Origin: a virus
DNA: 63,271 nt
Strand: one strand, 5' to 3'
Virus record (IMG/VR): IMGVR_UViG_3300008459_009572
Span: 1-63,271 of that record
In this document: in pieces, positions 36,451-44,545 of the stretch
How the letters are laid out: each line of letters opens with the position of its first letter
Numbering within the stretch: position 1 is the stretch's first letter
The notes under the pieces: generated by a model
What the model was told of the DNA's origin: nothing
Seen by the model: the letters and a program-made list of their open reading frames with translations, nothing else
The model's database searches: none
Made by a program: the position numbers and the translations under genes

Positions 36451-37175
36451 AAATACTAGTAATAGGGGATAGCTGTACTGATATATTCAGATACGGTAAA
36501 GTAGAAAGACTAGCACCTGAAGCACCTGTTCCTGTTATTGTCCCTGAAAGAGAAGAATCAACACCAGGTATGGCAGGGAATGTAGTTAGGAATCTTGAAG
36601 TATTAGGAGCTAAAGTTGAATTTATTACTAATATAGCTGAAATTAAAAAAATAAGATATATTTGTTCTAAATATAACCATTTACTTTTAAGAGTAGATGA
36701 AAATGATAAATGTGAAAGAATAGTACTAGGAAATATACATTGGAATGAATTTGATGCTGTTGTAATTAGTGATTATAATAAAGGATTCTTAGATGAATTA
36801 GACATAAAATACATCTCAGAACAACATCCATTAGTATTTTTAGATACTAAAAAAATATTAGGAAAATGGGCTCATAAAATTAGTTATATTAAAATTAACT
36901 ATCAAGAATATTTAAATAACCGCTCAGTATTAGAATATGATTCTATTCTAAATAATAAAACAATAGTAACAAGAGGTAAATATGGATGTGATTTTAAAGG
37001 AATAAATTATCCAACTAAAGAAGTACCTGTAAAAGATGTTTCAGGAGCTGGAGATACATTCTTAGCTGGTTTAGTAGTGGAATGTTTAAGAACAAAAGAT
37101 TATAAAAAAGCAATTGCATTTGCTCAAGAATGTACAACAATAGTAGTTCAAAAATCAGGAGTATCAACAATATAA
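36447..37175 (+). CDS. HldE-like heptose kinase domain (PfkB family), shortened
   Basis: 242 residues against about 315 for the usual HldE kinase domain. The N-terminal signature GDSCTDIFRYGKVERLAPEAPVPV, PGMAGNVVRNLEVLGA and the C-terminal anion-hole motif VSGAGDTFLAGLVVE with catalytic Asp are intact. Roughly 50 residues are missing between FITN and IRYICSKYN, the region that covers the sugar. With the nucleotidyltransferase at 22031 it would give both halves of ADP-heptose synthesis, 14 kb apart. Confidence 0.83.
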   Translation: MKILVIGDSCTDIFRYGKVERLAPEAPVPVIVPEREESTPGMAGNVVRNLEVLGAKVEFITNIAEIKKIRYICSKYNHLLLRVDENDKCERIVLGNIHWNEFDAVVISDYNKGFLDELDIKYISEQHPLVFLDTKKILGKWAHKISYIKINYQEYLNNRSVLEYDSILNNKTIVTRGKYGCDFKGINYPTKEVPVKDVSGAGDTFLAGLVVECLRTKDYKKAIAFAQECTTIVVQKSGVSTI

Positions 37176-37176
37176 T

Positions 37177-38031
37177 ATGGAAACAAAAGGAGTAGTTTTA
37201 GGTTGTAGAAATGATGGATATAAGGAAGATGAGAGAATAATAGCTTGTCTTAATTCAATGGTGGATACATTTGATGAAGTTTGGTTTTGTGATTGGAACT
37301 CACCAAAAGAAAATGGTCCGTTGTTATGGAGATTAAAAGATAAAATTACTAAAGTAGGTAAAATTAGACATTTTATTATTTCTGAAGATGTAGTTGAAGT
37401 AATAACAGGTGGAGACCCTAAGATTAGTCCTTATGCTTTTATATTAGCTCAAAATATACTATTAAGAAGATGCCAAACAGATTGGATTACTAGTACGGCA
37501 ATGGACATTATAGCACCTAAGAAAGAATACTTAGATGAATTTATATCTAAGGCAGATAAAAATACATTTTATTCTATCTCAAGAAGAGATGTAGAATATT
37601 CTGAATTAGAAACCAGAAACTTTGATTGGAAGAAACTCAGAGATGACATGGATAAAATAAGTGAACCTAGACGTTTCCCAGCTAAAGTAACTCCTAATGA
37701 TGAATATAGTTTAATTAATTGTTGTGGTGATTTTCAAACAACAACTAAAGAAATTTGGCATAATATAAAAGGATTTGAAGAACAAATGCTTTATGCTTGC
37801 TTTGGAGATACTAATGTACAGAAAAAAGCAGTACTGAATGGATATAAATTAGAAGCATATTATGATCTACCACTATATCATTTGTCACATAGAGGAATGG
37901 GAAATGATGGTTCATCACCTTCTAAACAATATTATAATGATGCCTGGGATTGGGTAGAATGGTTTACTGAATCAAATAACACCAGTTCATGGGGATTTGG
38001 GGATACAGAGATTGAATTCGAAATTTTCTAA
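37177..38031 (+). CDS. GT-A glycosyltransferase-like protein
   Basis: 284 residues. GVVLGCRNDGYKEDERIIACL resembles a GT2 start; WITSTAMDIIAPK may be the metal-site strand; CCGDFQTTTKEIWHNIKGFEE and YHLSHRG near the end resemble acceptor and terminal motifs of N-terminal galactosyltransferase-type enzymes. It closes the glycan cluster. Confidence 0.65.
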   Translation: METKGVVLGCRNDGYKEDERIIACLNSMVDTFDEVWFCDWNSPKENGPLLWRLKDKITKVGKIRHFIISEDVVEVITGGDPKISPYAFILAQNILLRRCQTDWITSTAMDIIAPKKEYLDEFISKADKNTFYSISRRDVEYSELETRNFDWKKLRDDMDKISEPRRFPAKVTPNDEYSLINCCGDFQTTTKEIWHNIKGFEEQMLYACFGDTNVQKKAVLNGYKLEAYYDLPLYHLSHRGMGNDGSSPSKQYYNDAWDWVEWFTESNNTSSWGFGDTEIEFEIF

Positions 38032-38058
38032 CTTATATTTATAGGAAATTTTCAGTTT

Positions 38059-38598
38059 ATGATGAAGACTCGTCGCTCTAAATTAGATCCACTTAGCCGA
38101 ATAATAACACTAGGATACATTGATGATGAATCAGTAAACGAAATTATTCAACTAATATATGAGGTTAATGATGAGGACGCTAAAAAAACGCAAGTAGAGC
38201 CAATTAAACTAATAATTAATTCATTTGGAGGAGAAGTATATAGTGGATTAGCTTTAATTGATGTAATTGATAATTCATTAGTTCCTATTCATACTATATG
38301 TCATGGCACAGCAATGTCCATGGGTTTGATAGTATACGCTTCGGGGCACCACAGAATGGCAAGTAAATATGCTACATTTATGTACCATGAAGCTCATTAT
38401 GAATTAAATGGTAAAGTAGCAACCCATAAACAAGAAATAGAAGAAGTAGATCGTACTGAAAAAATATGTGATGATTATATATTATCCAAAACAAAACTCA
38501 CCAGGAAAATATTAAAAGGTGTTAAAGATAAACAAAAAGAATGGTATTTTGATGTAAAAACAGCACATCAATATGGAATAGTAGATGAAATTTTATAA
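38059..38598 (+). CDS. clpP: ClpP-like serine protease
   Basis: 179 residues. The Ser-protease core is present: LIINSFGGEVYSGLAL, nucleophile S87 in HGTAMSMGLIV and H110 in TFMYHEAH. The expected third residue (Asp in the RDRF motif of host ClpP) appears as Glu in KEWYF, residue 161. ClpP forms a barrel that degrades proteins fed by Clp ATPases. A phage copy 3 kb from a phage tmRNA suggests degradation of tagged proteins. A TATATTTA box lies at 38034. Confidence 0.85.
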   Translation: MMKTRRSKLDPLSRIITLGYIDDESVNEIIQLIYEVNDEDAKKTQVEPIKLIINSFGGEVYSGLALIDVIDNSLVPIHTICHGTAMSMGLIVYASGHHRMASKYATFMYHEAHYELNGKVATHKQEIEEVDRTEKICDDYILSKTKLTRKILKGVKDKQKEWYFDVKTAHQYGIVDEIL

Positions 38599-38620
38599 TA
38601 TTTATACATAAACGAATATA

Positions 38621-38917
38621 ATGGCTGAAGTAAAACCTAAATTAAGAGTAGATGTAAACCATAATCCAACTAAAAAAGGAATTAAGGTACAGTTTGTATT
38701 GCCACAAGCAATTGAAGGTGATGCTAAAGCAGAAGCTACTCAAAAATTACAAACTAAATTAAATCAAGGATTATCTCAATATAATTTAACTGTATCCCAA
38801 GACACAGATGTACCTTATTCTAATGTTATTGGATTCTTAATCCCTATAGCTGATTTTAAGCTGTTCATTAAGAACGCAATCGGCGGAGGAGGATCAGAAA
38901 CACCCCCACAAGTTTAA
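38621..38917 (+). CDS. Unknown phage protein
   Basis: 98 residues. It has an N-terminal strand (KLRVDVNHN), a helical middle with EATQKLQTKLNQGL and a C-terminal Gly-rich tail (GGGGSETPPQV). No signal peptide or known motif. It is preceded by an ATATTTATA box at 38600. Confidence 0.5.
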   Translation: MAEVKPKLRVDVNHNPTKKGIKVQFVLPQAIEGDAKAEATQKLQTKLNQGLSQYNLTVSQDTDVPYSNVIGFLIPIADFKLFIKNAIGGGGSETPPQV

Positions 38918-38926
38918 ATTTAATAA

Positions 38927-39226
38927 ATGAAGAGAAAAGTACCTGTATTTAGAGTAAGTATAAAACCGGGTGCTTCATTCCGTCCACTTACGGAAATACC
39001 CGAGGTAAAAGAAGTAGTAATAGAAGAAACAATAGTTGCGATTAAAGAAGGGATTAAAAAAAAGAAAAAATCAATCTCTTTATTTGAAATAGCAGGTTCT
39101 GATTATTACGTAGAATTAGAAAAAGATAATTGGAAATTATCTCTTGAAAATGCTATTGAATATTATTTAGAGAAAGAAGACTATAATAAATGTATTGAGT
39201 GTAGAGATTTAATTTGTAAGTTATGA
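38927..39226 (+). CDS. Unknown protein with UvrB/UvrC-like C-terminal helix pair
   Basis: 99 residues. A basic stretch (KEGIKKKKKSISL) precedes a C-terminal helical hairpin, SLENAIEYYLEKEDYNKCIECRD, resembling the UVR motif by which UvrB/UvrC and Clp-associated proteins bind partners. A similar C-terminal pattern occurs in the protein at 41424. Function unknown. Confidence 0.5.
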   Translation: MKRKVPVFRVSIKPGASFRPLTEIPEVKEVVIEETIVAIKEGIKKKKKSISLFEIAGSDYYVELEKDNWKLSLENAIEYYLEKEDYNKCIECRDLICKL

Positions 39227-39645
39227 GTGAAGAACACACACAAGGTATAAAACAATCGATTGAAGACATAATTGGAACTGATACAGTTTTAAGACGTAAA
39301 CGCAAAACAGAAGAAGATATTAGTAGAGAATCATTTGAAAAAATAATACTACTAATGGACGAAATTCAAGTTAGATCAGCTTTACTACATTCTGAATTAG
39401 GATTAGACTATTCTAATTATGATGAAAAATTCTTTGAAATAATAGATAGAATGTTTACTCTTCATTTTGGAAGAGAAGCAGCTGAAATTATTTTCTTTTA
39501 TGTGTATGAAAGAATAAACCCAGATGGCTCTGTAAACGAGTTAATAGATCAAAATAATGAAACAGTTCCGATTAATAGTCCATCTGATTTGTGGTATTTA
39601 GTTAACCACATTAAAAATAAGACTAAGAAGATAGTTAAAAAATAA
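39223..39645 (+). CDS. Unknown helical phage protein
   Basis: 140 residues, mainly helical, with a basic patch (RRKRKTEE) near residue 25 and a basic C-terminus (KNKTKKIVKK). It begins by ATGA overlap with the previous gene. No family recognised. Confidence 0.5.
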   Translation: MSEEHTQGIKQSIEDIIGTDTVLRRKRKTEEDISRESFEKIILLMDEIQVRSALLHSELGLDYSNYDEKFFEIIDRMFTLHFGREAAEIIFFYVYERINPDGSVNELIDQNNETVPINSPSDLWYLVNHIKNKTKKIVKK

Positions 39646-39648
39646 GTT

Positions 39649-40251
39649 ATGCCTGCTGCTAAAATATATAGTAAGGAAGATATCCTACGTGCGATGCGCT
39701 TCACAAAATCAAATCGTGCTGCTGCTCGTTATTTAGGATGTTCCTATCAACATTATAAACCATATGCTAAATTATTTAGAATAGATGAATCAGACCCAAC
39801 TTCTCCTACTCTATTTGATGCTCACAAAAACCAAAGCGGAAAAGGAATCCCAAAATTCCTCCCTAACAGAAGAAAAGAACCAAATGTCAAAAACATTGTT
39901 GAAAACGGAACAGGATGGGAATCCTTCACCCCAGACAAAATCAAAACAAGATTAATTGCTGAAGGTTATTTAAAGGATGAATGTTATCATTGCGGGTTTT
40001 GTGAACGTAGAGTAACTGATTATAAAATACCTTTACTATTACATTTTAAAGATGGAAATAAATTTAATTATCTTATTGATAACCTTGAGTTACTTTGTTA
40101 TAATGACTACTTCCTATTGGTTGCAGACCCACTTACCCCTGATCAAATCAGACATATTGAGGATAGCTCTACTGTTAAGGCAGTTTCCCACGATTGGGAT
40201 TTAGATGAGACTCATCTTGAAAATATGAAAGCATTGGGACTTTTGGATTAG
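39649..40251 (+). CDS. HNH-like protein with N-terminal helix-turn-helix
   Basis: 200 residues. The first 40 (YSKEDILRAMRFTKSNRAAARYLGCSYQ) look like a helix-turn-helix. Near residue 108 a CYHCGFCERR zinc site is followed by PLLLHFKDGNKFNYLIDNLELLC, which has the spacing of an HNH core. The final CxxC/H is replaced by CYNDYF, so nuclease activity is doubtful. It may be a homing-type nuclease relative turned DNA-binding protein. Confidence 0.6.
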   Translation: MPAAKIYSKEDILRAMRFTKSNRAAARYLGCSYQHYKPYAKLFRIDESDPTSPTLFDAHKNQSGKGIPKFLPNRRKEPNVKNIVENGTGWESFTPDKIKTRLIAEGYLKDECYHCGFCERRVTDYKIPLLLHFKDGNKFNYLIDNLELLCYNDYFLLVADPLTPDQIRHIEDSSTVKAVSHDWDLDETHLENMKALGLLD

Positions 40252-40273
40252 GCAAAATAAGGTTGTATATTCA
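40242..40273 (+). promoter_or_regulatory. Phage promoter at the end of the HNH-like gene
   Basis: TTTG at 40242, 20 bases, then TATATTCA at 40266; the next start codon is at 40290. The box differs by one base from TATATTTA. A very similar box precedes the gene at 61112. Confidence 0.55.
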
Positions 40274-40289
40274 ATTATAAATAAAGATT

Positions 40290-40583
40290 ATGATAAACAG
40301 ACCAGAATTAGCACAACAATTTGCTGAGTTTAATTTGCCTGCAGAGATAAAACAAGCTTGGAAAGCAGGAATGCAGTTAATAGGTTCACTCGGATTTACT
40401 AAAATGATGATGTTTGCAAATGAAGTTCAATTAACTAATGATGATATTGATTATTTTGTAAGTTGCCCTCCACGTAGAATGGAAGATGAATCTTTTGAAG
40501 ATATGAAATTAAGAACAGCATTTACTAAAAAACTAAACAAATACAGAGCACATCTGTATGATTATTCAGTATATAATAAATAA
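40290..40583 (+). CDS. Unknown phage protein
   Basis: 97 residues. Acidic and helical, with LAQQFAEFNLPAEIKQAWKAG, a Met-rich strand (TKMMMFANEV) and CPPRRMEDESFEDMKLR. No family recognised. It has a promoter of the phage type. Confidence 0.5.
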   Translation: MINRPELAQQFAEFNLPAEIKQAWKAGMQLIGSLGFTKMMMFANEVQLTNDDIDYFVSCPPRRMEDESFEDMKLRTAFTKKLNKYRAHLYDYSVYNK

Positions 40584-40588
40584 ATAAT

Positions 40589-40810
40589 ATGGCACAATAT
40601 TTTCAAGTTAAAGTACAATTCACAGTAGAAGTGAACGGCAAACTAAAAAAGCAAAGCGTAAATTATCTAGTAGACGCAATGTCAGTTACTGAAGCAGAAG
40701 CTAAAACAGTAGAATATCTTACCGCTCAAGGTGAGAATGAATTTGAAGTTAAAGCAGCTTCTGAATCTAAAATTGCAGGGATAATTCTTCAAGAAGAAGT
40801 AGCAGAATAA
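40589..40810 (+). CDS. DUF4494-like small protein
   Basis: 73 residues. FQVKVQFTVEVNGKLKKQS, then NYLVDAMSVTEAEAKTVEYL, fits DUF4494, a small family known from Bacteroidota and their phages. This supports the host assignment. Function unknown. Confidence 0.62.
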   Translation: MAQYFQVKVQFTVEVNGKLKKQSVNYLVDAMSVTEAEAKTVEYLTAQGENEFEVKAASESKIAGIILQEEVAE

Positions 40811-40839
40811 AAATTATATATTTAAAACAAAAATAAGTT

Positions 40840-41061
40840 ATGATTTGGTACATTTACATTGTTAGCGTTATTTACTGCATTTGGAGAATGACTAGAGGTT
40901 ATAAAAGAACTTTTGGTTCTGGCAATCCAATAGGTCCAACTCCAGGATTGGAAACTATATTCATTATAGTGTTTGCTCCCGTACTTGCAGTAGTAGATAT
41001 CACTTTAACCTGGATTAGAAAGGTTAAAGAAGCTAACAACGATAATGAATCAATCATTTAA
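40840..41061 (+). CDS. Small two-helix membrane protein
   Basis: 73 residues with an N-terminal hydrophobic helix (MIWYIYIVSVIYCIWRM), a loop containing FGSGNPIGPTPG and a second helix (IFIIVFAPVLAVVDITL), then a basic/acidic tail. A TATATTTA box is at 40817. It ends 1 base before the tRNA-like RNA. Confidence 0.55.
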   Translation: MIWYIYIVSVIYCIWRMTRGYKRTFGSGNPIGPTPGLETIFIIVFAPVLAVVDITLTWIRKVKEANNDNESII

Positions 41062-41062
41062 T

Positions 41063-41219
41063 TGTCAGGTGGTGAAAGAGCCTAGGCTATGGCATACACA
41101 CCCACTCGTCTCGTGGGCGCTGAGTTCGAAATAGGTAATTGGATATGGGTTGACCACAAAGCCGGCTATTTTGTTCATTACCGAATCGCAGCATGGAGGT
41201 TCAAATCCTCCCCTGACAG
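41063..41219 (+). ncRNA. tRNA-like RNA with expanded D-loop and variable arm (157 nt)
   Basis: Both ends fold as a tRNA: a perfect 7-bp acceptor stem (TGTCAGG with CCTGACA) and a perfect 5-bp T stem around a TTCAAAT loop (41195-41211). The 5' part TG-GTG-AAAG...TGGCATA-CAC matches the D-arm of the neighbouring tRNA-Leu but with about 11 extra bases. A CCCAC/GTGGG stem sits where the anticodon arm should be, with loop TCGTCTC, which has C instead of T at position 33. About 75 bases follow in place of the variable arm and can fold as a long hairpin (GCTG...CAGC, GGTAAT...ATTACC). It is probably a remodelled tRNA-Leu relative and not a normal tRNA. Confidence 0.45.
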
Positions 41220-41300
41220 CGGAGTAAGCAGCTCGCTCCCACATGGCATCCAGTCCGTTAAGCTGGAGAATCTGCTTGACAGCTCGGAAAGACGGGCTAT
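41220..41300. other. Spacer between the tRNA-like RNA and tRNA-Leu, possibly structured
   Basis: No convincing gene. Short stems are visible (AGCAG with CTGCT, and a 5-bp stem around loop CCGTTAA), but no T-arm or acceptor stem, so it is not called as a tRNA. It has a higher GC content than the surrounding genes, like the RNAs on each side. Confidence 0.3.
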
Positions 41301-41387
41301 GCCCTTGTGGTGAAATTGGTAGACACGCAGGACTTAAAATCCTGTTCGCCGAAAAAGCGAGTGCGGGTTCAAGTCCCGCTGGGGGCA
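41301..41387 (+). tRNA. tRNA-Leu (UAA)
   Basis: 87 nt, type II. Acceptor stem GCCCTTG pairs with TGGGGGC (with G-T pairs). The D-arm is GTG/CAC with AAATTGGTAGA. The anticodon stem CAGGA/TCCTG closes loop CTTAAAA, anticodon TAA. The variable arm is CGC/GCG and the T-arm is GCGGG-TTCAAGT-CCCGC. The discriminator is A; CCA is not encoded. Confidence 0.93.
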
Positions 41388-41423
41388 CAGATAGTTATAT
41401 GTATGGCATGCCATTATTTATCA

Positions 41424-41729
41424 ATGAAAAACAGTGATGAGTTCTACCTCAAATTAAAAGGTAGAGACCCAGATATTGTTTTAAAAATGGTGAAATGCGT
41501 TTTAAGTGCTTATAAAAGAGGTAAAGATCAAATTGATATATTTGATATTACTTTTAAAAATATGGATCAACTTACATTTACTATTGATAAATCACAATAT
41601 AAAGAATTACTCAGTAATTGTATGAATGATTTGATTGGAATGGAAGAATATGAGTTGTGTGCTGAGATAAAAAAGATATTAGAGGGGAAAAAAAAACGAG
41701 GCAGAAAACCAAAAGAAGAAGTTCTTTAA
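41424..41729 (+). CDS. Unknown protein with AT-hook-like tail
   Basis: 101 residues starting MKNSDEFYLKLKGRDPD. The C-terminal helical hairpin (LIGMEEYELCAEIKKIL) resembles that of the protein at 38927, followed by a KKKRGRKPKEE tail like an AT-hook. An ATG at 41403 is an alternative start. The longer frame running back into the tRNA is not used. Confidence 0.55.
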   Translation: MKNSDEFYLKLKGRDPDIVLKMVKCVLSAYKRGKDQIDIFDITFKNMDQLTFTIDKSQYKELLSNCMNDLIGMEEYELCAEIKKILEGKKKRGRKPKEEVL

Positions 41730-41734
41730 CATAT

Positions 41735-42192
41735 GGGGCATACCGGTATCGATTCGGATGATGAGGTAATACTACATGCAGGCGTTTGGTAGAGTCGCCT
41801 TAGAAAACTGCAAACAATAACTGACGAAATGTCAACTATGACCTTCGACGACCTTATGGCGTTCGTAGGCGCCGACTACGCTTTAGCAGCCTAGTCCGCA
41901 AACAGGTGGGTAACCTAGGAACAGAACTACTCCGAGCGCTCACGATCGACTCGTTAAATAAGGACCGTGTGGTAGTCTCTTAACGGGGCCAAGTTTCCTG
42001 ATGTCATAAAATCAGGTGGTGGAAACGACCATAAAGGTCAGTCCCTTACAGTACAGAGTTGGTCGCAAGACTGATGGAGCAAAGAAGAGATAAAAGCTAC
42101 TACCCACATCTCTTACAACTTAGTACTAAGCATGTGAGACGTTAGTATTATTGTCACTTTCGAAGACCTGGGTTCGAATCCCAGATGCTCCA
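41735..42192 (+). ncRNA. ssrA: Transfer-messenger RNA (tmRNA)
   Basis: 458 nt, one-piece form. The tRNA-like ends are clear: GGGGCAT pairs with ATGCTCC, and the T-arm CTGGG-TTCGAAT-CCCAG is next to it. The resume region GCAAACAATAACT matches the conserved sequence upstream of the tag in other tmRNAs, and the tag frame ends in codons for DYALAA and a stop. CCA is not encoded. tmRNA frees stalled ribosomes and adds a degradation tag. A strong terminator follows at 42228. Confidence 0.92.
41823..41894 (+). other. tmRNA tag reading frame, 23 residues
   Basis: Starting at GAC after the conserved resume sequence, the frame encodes DEMSTMTFDD, then LMAFVGADYALAA, and stops at TAG. The end is the normal protease-recognised ALAA, but the tag is about twice as long as the common 8-15 residues. 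The alternative frame from GCA (41810) stops after four codons. Confidence 0.8.
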
Positions 42193-42227
42193 CAATTTCT
42201 CTATATTTATAGATGTAGAAAAAATAA

Positions 42228-42256
42228 GGTTGTATATGAAGATATACAGCCTTTTT
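42228..42256 (+). terminator. Terminator after tmRNA
   Basis: A 10-bp stem (GGTTGTATAT with ATATACAGCC, one G-T pair) and loop GAAG, followed by TTTTT. The stem sequence resembles that of the terminator at 50678. Confidence 0.85.
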
Positions 42257-42275
42257 CTATTTAAAAATTAAAAGT

Positions 42276-42917
42276 ATGAAATCATTATTGGTTAGTGCAA
42301 AGGAAAGATTACTGCTTGTTTTTCTTTATTTAGTAGGAATTTTAGTTACGTGTGCTTTAGCCACACAACTTTTCTTTGTATTTCTAGATATGACTGGTAA
42401 AAGTGAGTATGCTACTCAATTAGCAAGAGAATTTAGTTGGAAGTTTGATGATGCATTTAAAAATCATCCTAACAATATAAATTATGTTGCTGAAGATCAT
42501 ATTTATGTTCAAAGTGTAACTAATCTAGTTAAAGTAGGCAAATTAGCAGGTAATCGCAATTTAGAATTTGGTGTTAAAAATGTCTTAGAAGAATTTCTTC
42601 AAGAAAAAGGATATGATTTAACACCAACAGCATCTTATTATTTAGATGTTGATATTATTTATTTAGATGTATTAACAACTAAAAAAAGTTTATCCGTATT
42701 CAGTAAAACTGAAAACGAAGTAGTTATAAGACTAAAAGGTACTCTCTACAACGAAGGAAAAAAAGAAAAAGAGGTGTTAGTAGAGGAATCATCGTCTGAA
42801 ATTTCAATGGCTACCCTCATAGTAGATACTGGGGGTAAGTTTAATCAGGCCTCTTTAAGTTCTGCGCTTAAAAAGGGTTGTGACAAACTTATCACCAAAT
42901 TATTTACTAAAGAATGA
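42276..42917 (+). CDS. Membrane-anchored protein, distant CsgG-like fold possible
   Basis: 213 residues. One N-terminal membrane helix (LLLVFLYLVGILVTCALATQLFFVF) is followed by an exported or periplasmic domain. The C-terminal part (VVIRLKGTLYNEGKKEKEV, then FNQASLSSALKKGCDKLITKL) parallels the end of the CsgG-like protein at 48266. Function unknown. It opens the exported-protein block; an ATATTTATA box lies at 42203 before the terminator. Confidence 0.5.
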   Translation: MKSLLVSAKERLLLVFLYLVGILVTCALATQLFFVFLDMTGKSEYATQLAREFSWKFDDAFKNHPNNINYVAEDHIYVQSVTNLVKVGKLAGNRNLEFGVKNVLEEFLQEKGYDLTPTASYYLDVDIIYLDVLTTKKSLSVFSKTENEVVIRLKGTLYNEGKKEKEVLVEESSSEISMATLIVDTGGKFNQASLSSALKKGCDKLITKLFTKE

Positions 42918-44545
42918 AAAAATTAATTATTGTTTTAGGGATATTATTAGTATCTTTAACCTCATTAGGACAATTAACAATTAGTCAATCACTTACACCA
43001 ACAACTGGATTAAAAGTTGGTGATACAATTACTGTTAAGTATAATCTAACAAAAGGACAGGTAATTAAAAACCCTCGATATCTCTGGTTTAGATATCAGT
43101 ATAATAACAAAGCATTTAGCCATATTTCTACTGAATTCAATCAGGGAAGCTCTGCACAAATATTTTACACAAATTGGAATAACTATAAGTTTATTCCAAA
43201 CGGTGGTGCAAGTGATAATGATTTAAATGTTCAATATGGATTAAGTCCTTGGAATTATTCCGTAAATGCAGATTGGAATGTTGGACAATTAACAGTTCAA
43301 AGAGCAGATCAATCTATTAATGGGCTAATAGCAACACAAAAATATTTACTAAAAGATTTAACAGATTACTCAAACATTTTTAAAATAGATTTAGCGACTG
43401 GTACTGACACAACGGGTGCAAATGTTGGAACTATATATGGTGGTGGTTGGTCATCTTTACAAGGTGTATTAGGTAATATATCACAATTCAAAGTAAAAGT
43501 TTTATTTCCACAAGGATATGCAATAAATAATCATAGTGTTCAATTAATGCGATTGAAACCAGATAATTCAATTGATTGGACACAACAACCTATTGCACAA
43601 TTACCATTAGACGCAAGTGGTGAAGCACTATTTACAACTCAAATTAGACAACGTGACTCCGTTGGTGTTTTTATTACACCTGCATCACAAAAAAGTTGGA
43701 TGAACAATATATTAACAGTGTCAGATGCTTATAAAGCATTTTTAGGACACTCACAAACTAATATTGGTGGAACTCCAAGCTTCTTTACATATCCTAATTT
43801 AGAAACTAAAATTGGTAATGTATCAAAAAATGACAATATATTTGATGAAACAGATTCATACTACTTACTTTCACATGTAATTGGCCAAAATGTATCATCA
43901 GTTGCATATATACCTTCTGATACCGCAACATCATTTAGATGGCAAAGTGGATTATTGAATCAAAGTTGGTTAGATGGTGTACCTAAAAATAAAGTAGTAA
44001 TCACACAAGCAAATCAAGAAGTTTATGCAGTATTTGCTTGGGGTGGTGATTTAGATTGGTCACACTCATCAGACCCATCAGTTATTGCTAGTAGAATAGC
44101 TAGTGGAATGTTTACAAATTCAGTAAATAATAAGATGGTAGCCTCTTCAAAATCAATGTCGTACACACAATCTCAATTAGAAAAAGCAACATTAGGTATA
44201 ACATCCACGTTAGAAAATGGTAAAGTAATTTTAACAGCAAAATTAACAAAAGAGGGATTAGCTGGGTTACAAGTAATAATGAATTATGATGATAGCAAAT
44301 TAGTATTAGATAATGTAATATTTGATACAGGAAGTTCAATGACAAACTTTTCAACACATAAAGATGGTAGATTAACATTTGGTTCTATTGACCAACTTAA
44401 AACTGCAAGAATAAAAACAGGTACACCTTATAAGTTAATATTTACTCCTAAAGAAACTTTAAACAATACTGCTGGATTATTCTACTTTGTTCTTTCAGAT
44501 GCAGTTGATGCAGCCGGTAACAAAGTTAACTTAATAATTGAGTAA
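42914..44545 (+). CDS. Secreted protein with dockerin-like and cohesin-like regions
   Basis: 543 residues with a signal peptide (LIIVLGILLVSLTSLG, then Gln). The N-terminal 250 residues are beta-rich. Near residue 310 NDNIFDETDSYYLLSHVIG resembles a dockerin calcium loop plus helix. The last 110 residues (LAGLQVIMNYDDSKLVLDNV ... FVLSDAVDAAGNKVNL) resemble a cohesin-type beta domain. The next gene shares the last two regions. It is probably exported to the cell surface or part of the virion; the role is unknown. Confidence 0.6.
   Translation: MKKLIIVLGILLVSLTSLGQLTISQSLTPTTGLKVGDTITVKYNLTKGQVIKNPRYLWFRYQYNNKAFSHISTEFNQGSSAQIFYTNWNNYKFIPNGGASDNDLNVQYGLSPWNYSVNADWNVGQLTVQRADQSINGLIATQKYLLKDLTDYSNIFKIDLATGTDTTGANVGTIYGGGWSSLQGVLGNISQFKVKVLFPQGYAINNHSVQLMRLKPDNSIDWTQQPIAQLPLDASGEALFTTQIRQRDSVGVFITPASQKSWMNNILTVSDAYKAFLGHSQTNIGGTPSFFTYPNLETKIGNVSKNDNIFDETDSYYLLSHVIGQNVSSVAYIPSDTATSFRWQSGLLNQSWLDGVPKNKVVITQANQEVYAVFAWGGDLDWSHSSDPSVIASRIASGMFTNSVNNKMVASSKSMSYTQSQLEKATLGITSTLENGKVILTAKLTKEGLAGLQVIMNYDDSKLVLDNVIFDTGSSMTNFSTHKDGRLTFGSIDQLKTARIKTGTPYKLIFTPKETLNNTAGLFYFVLSDAVDAAGNKVNLIIE

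Noticed and set aside
41220-41300. A third tRNA (loop CCGTTAA looks like a tRNA-Asn anticodon loop)
   Set aside because: No T-arm, no acceptor stem, and C at position 33; the match is probably chance or a decayed remnant.
41065-41388. Open frames on both strands over the tRNA-like RNA and tRNA-Leu
   Set aside because: They run through structured RNA genes and encode no recognisable protein.
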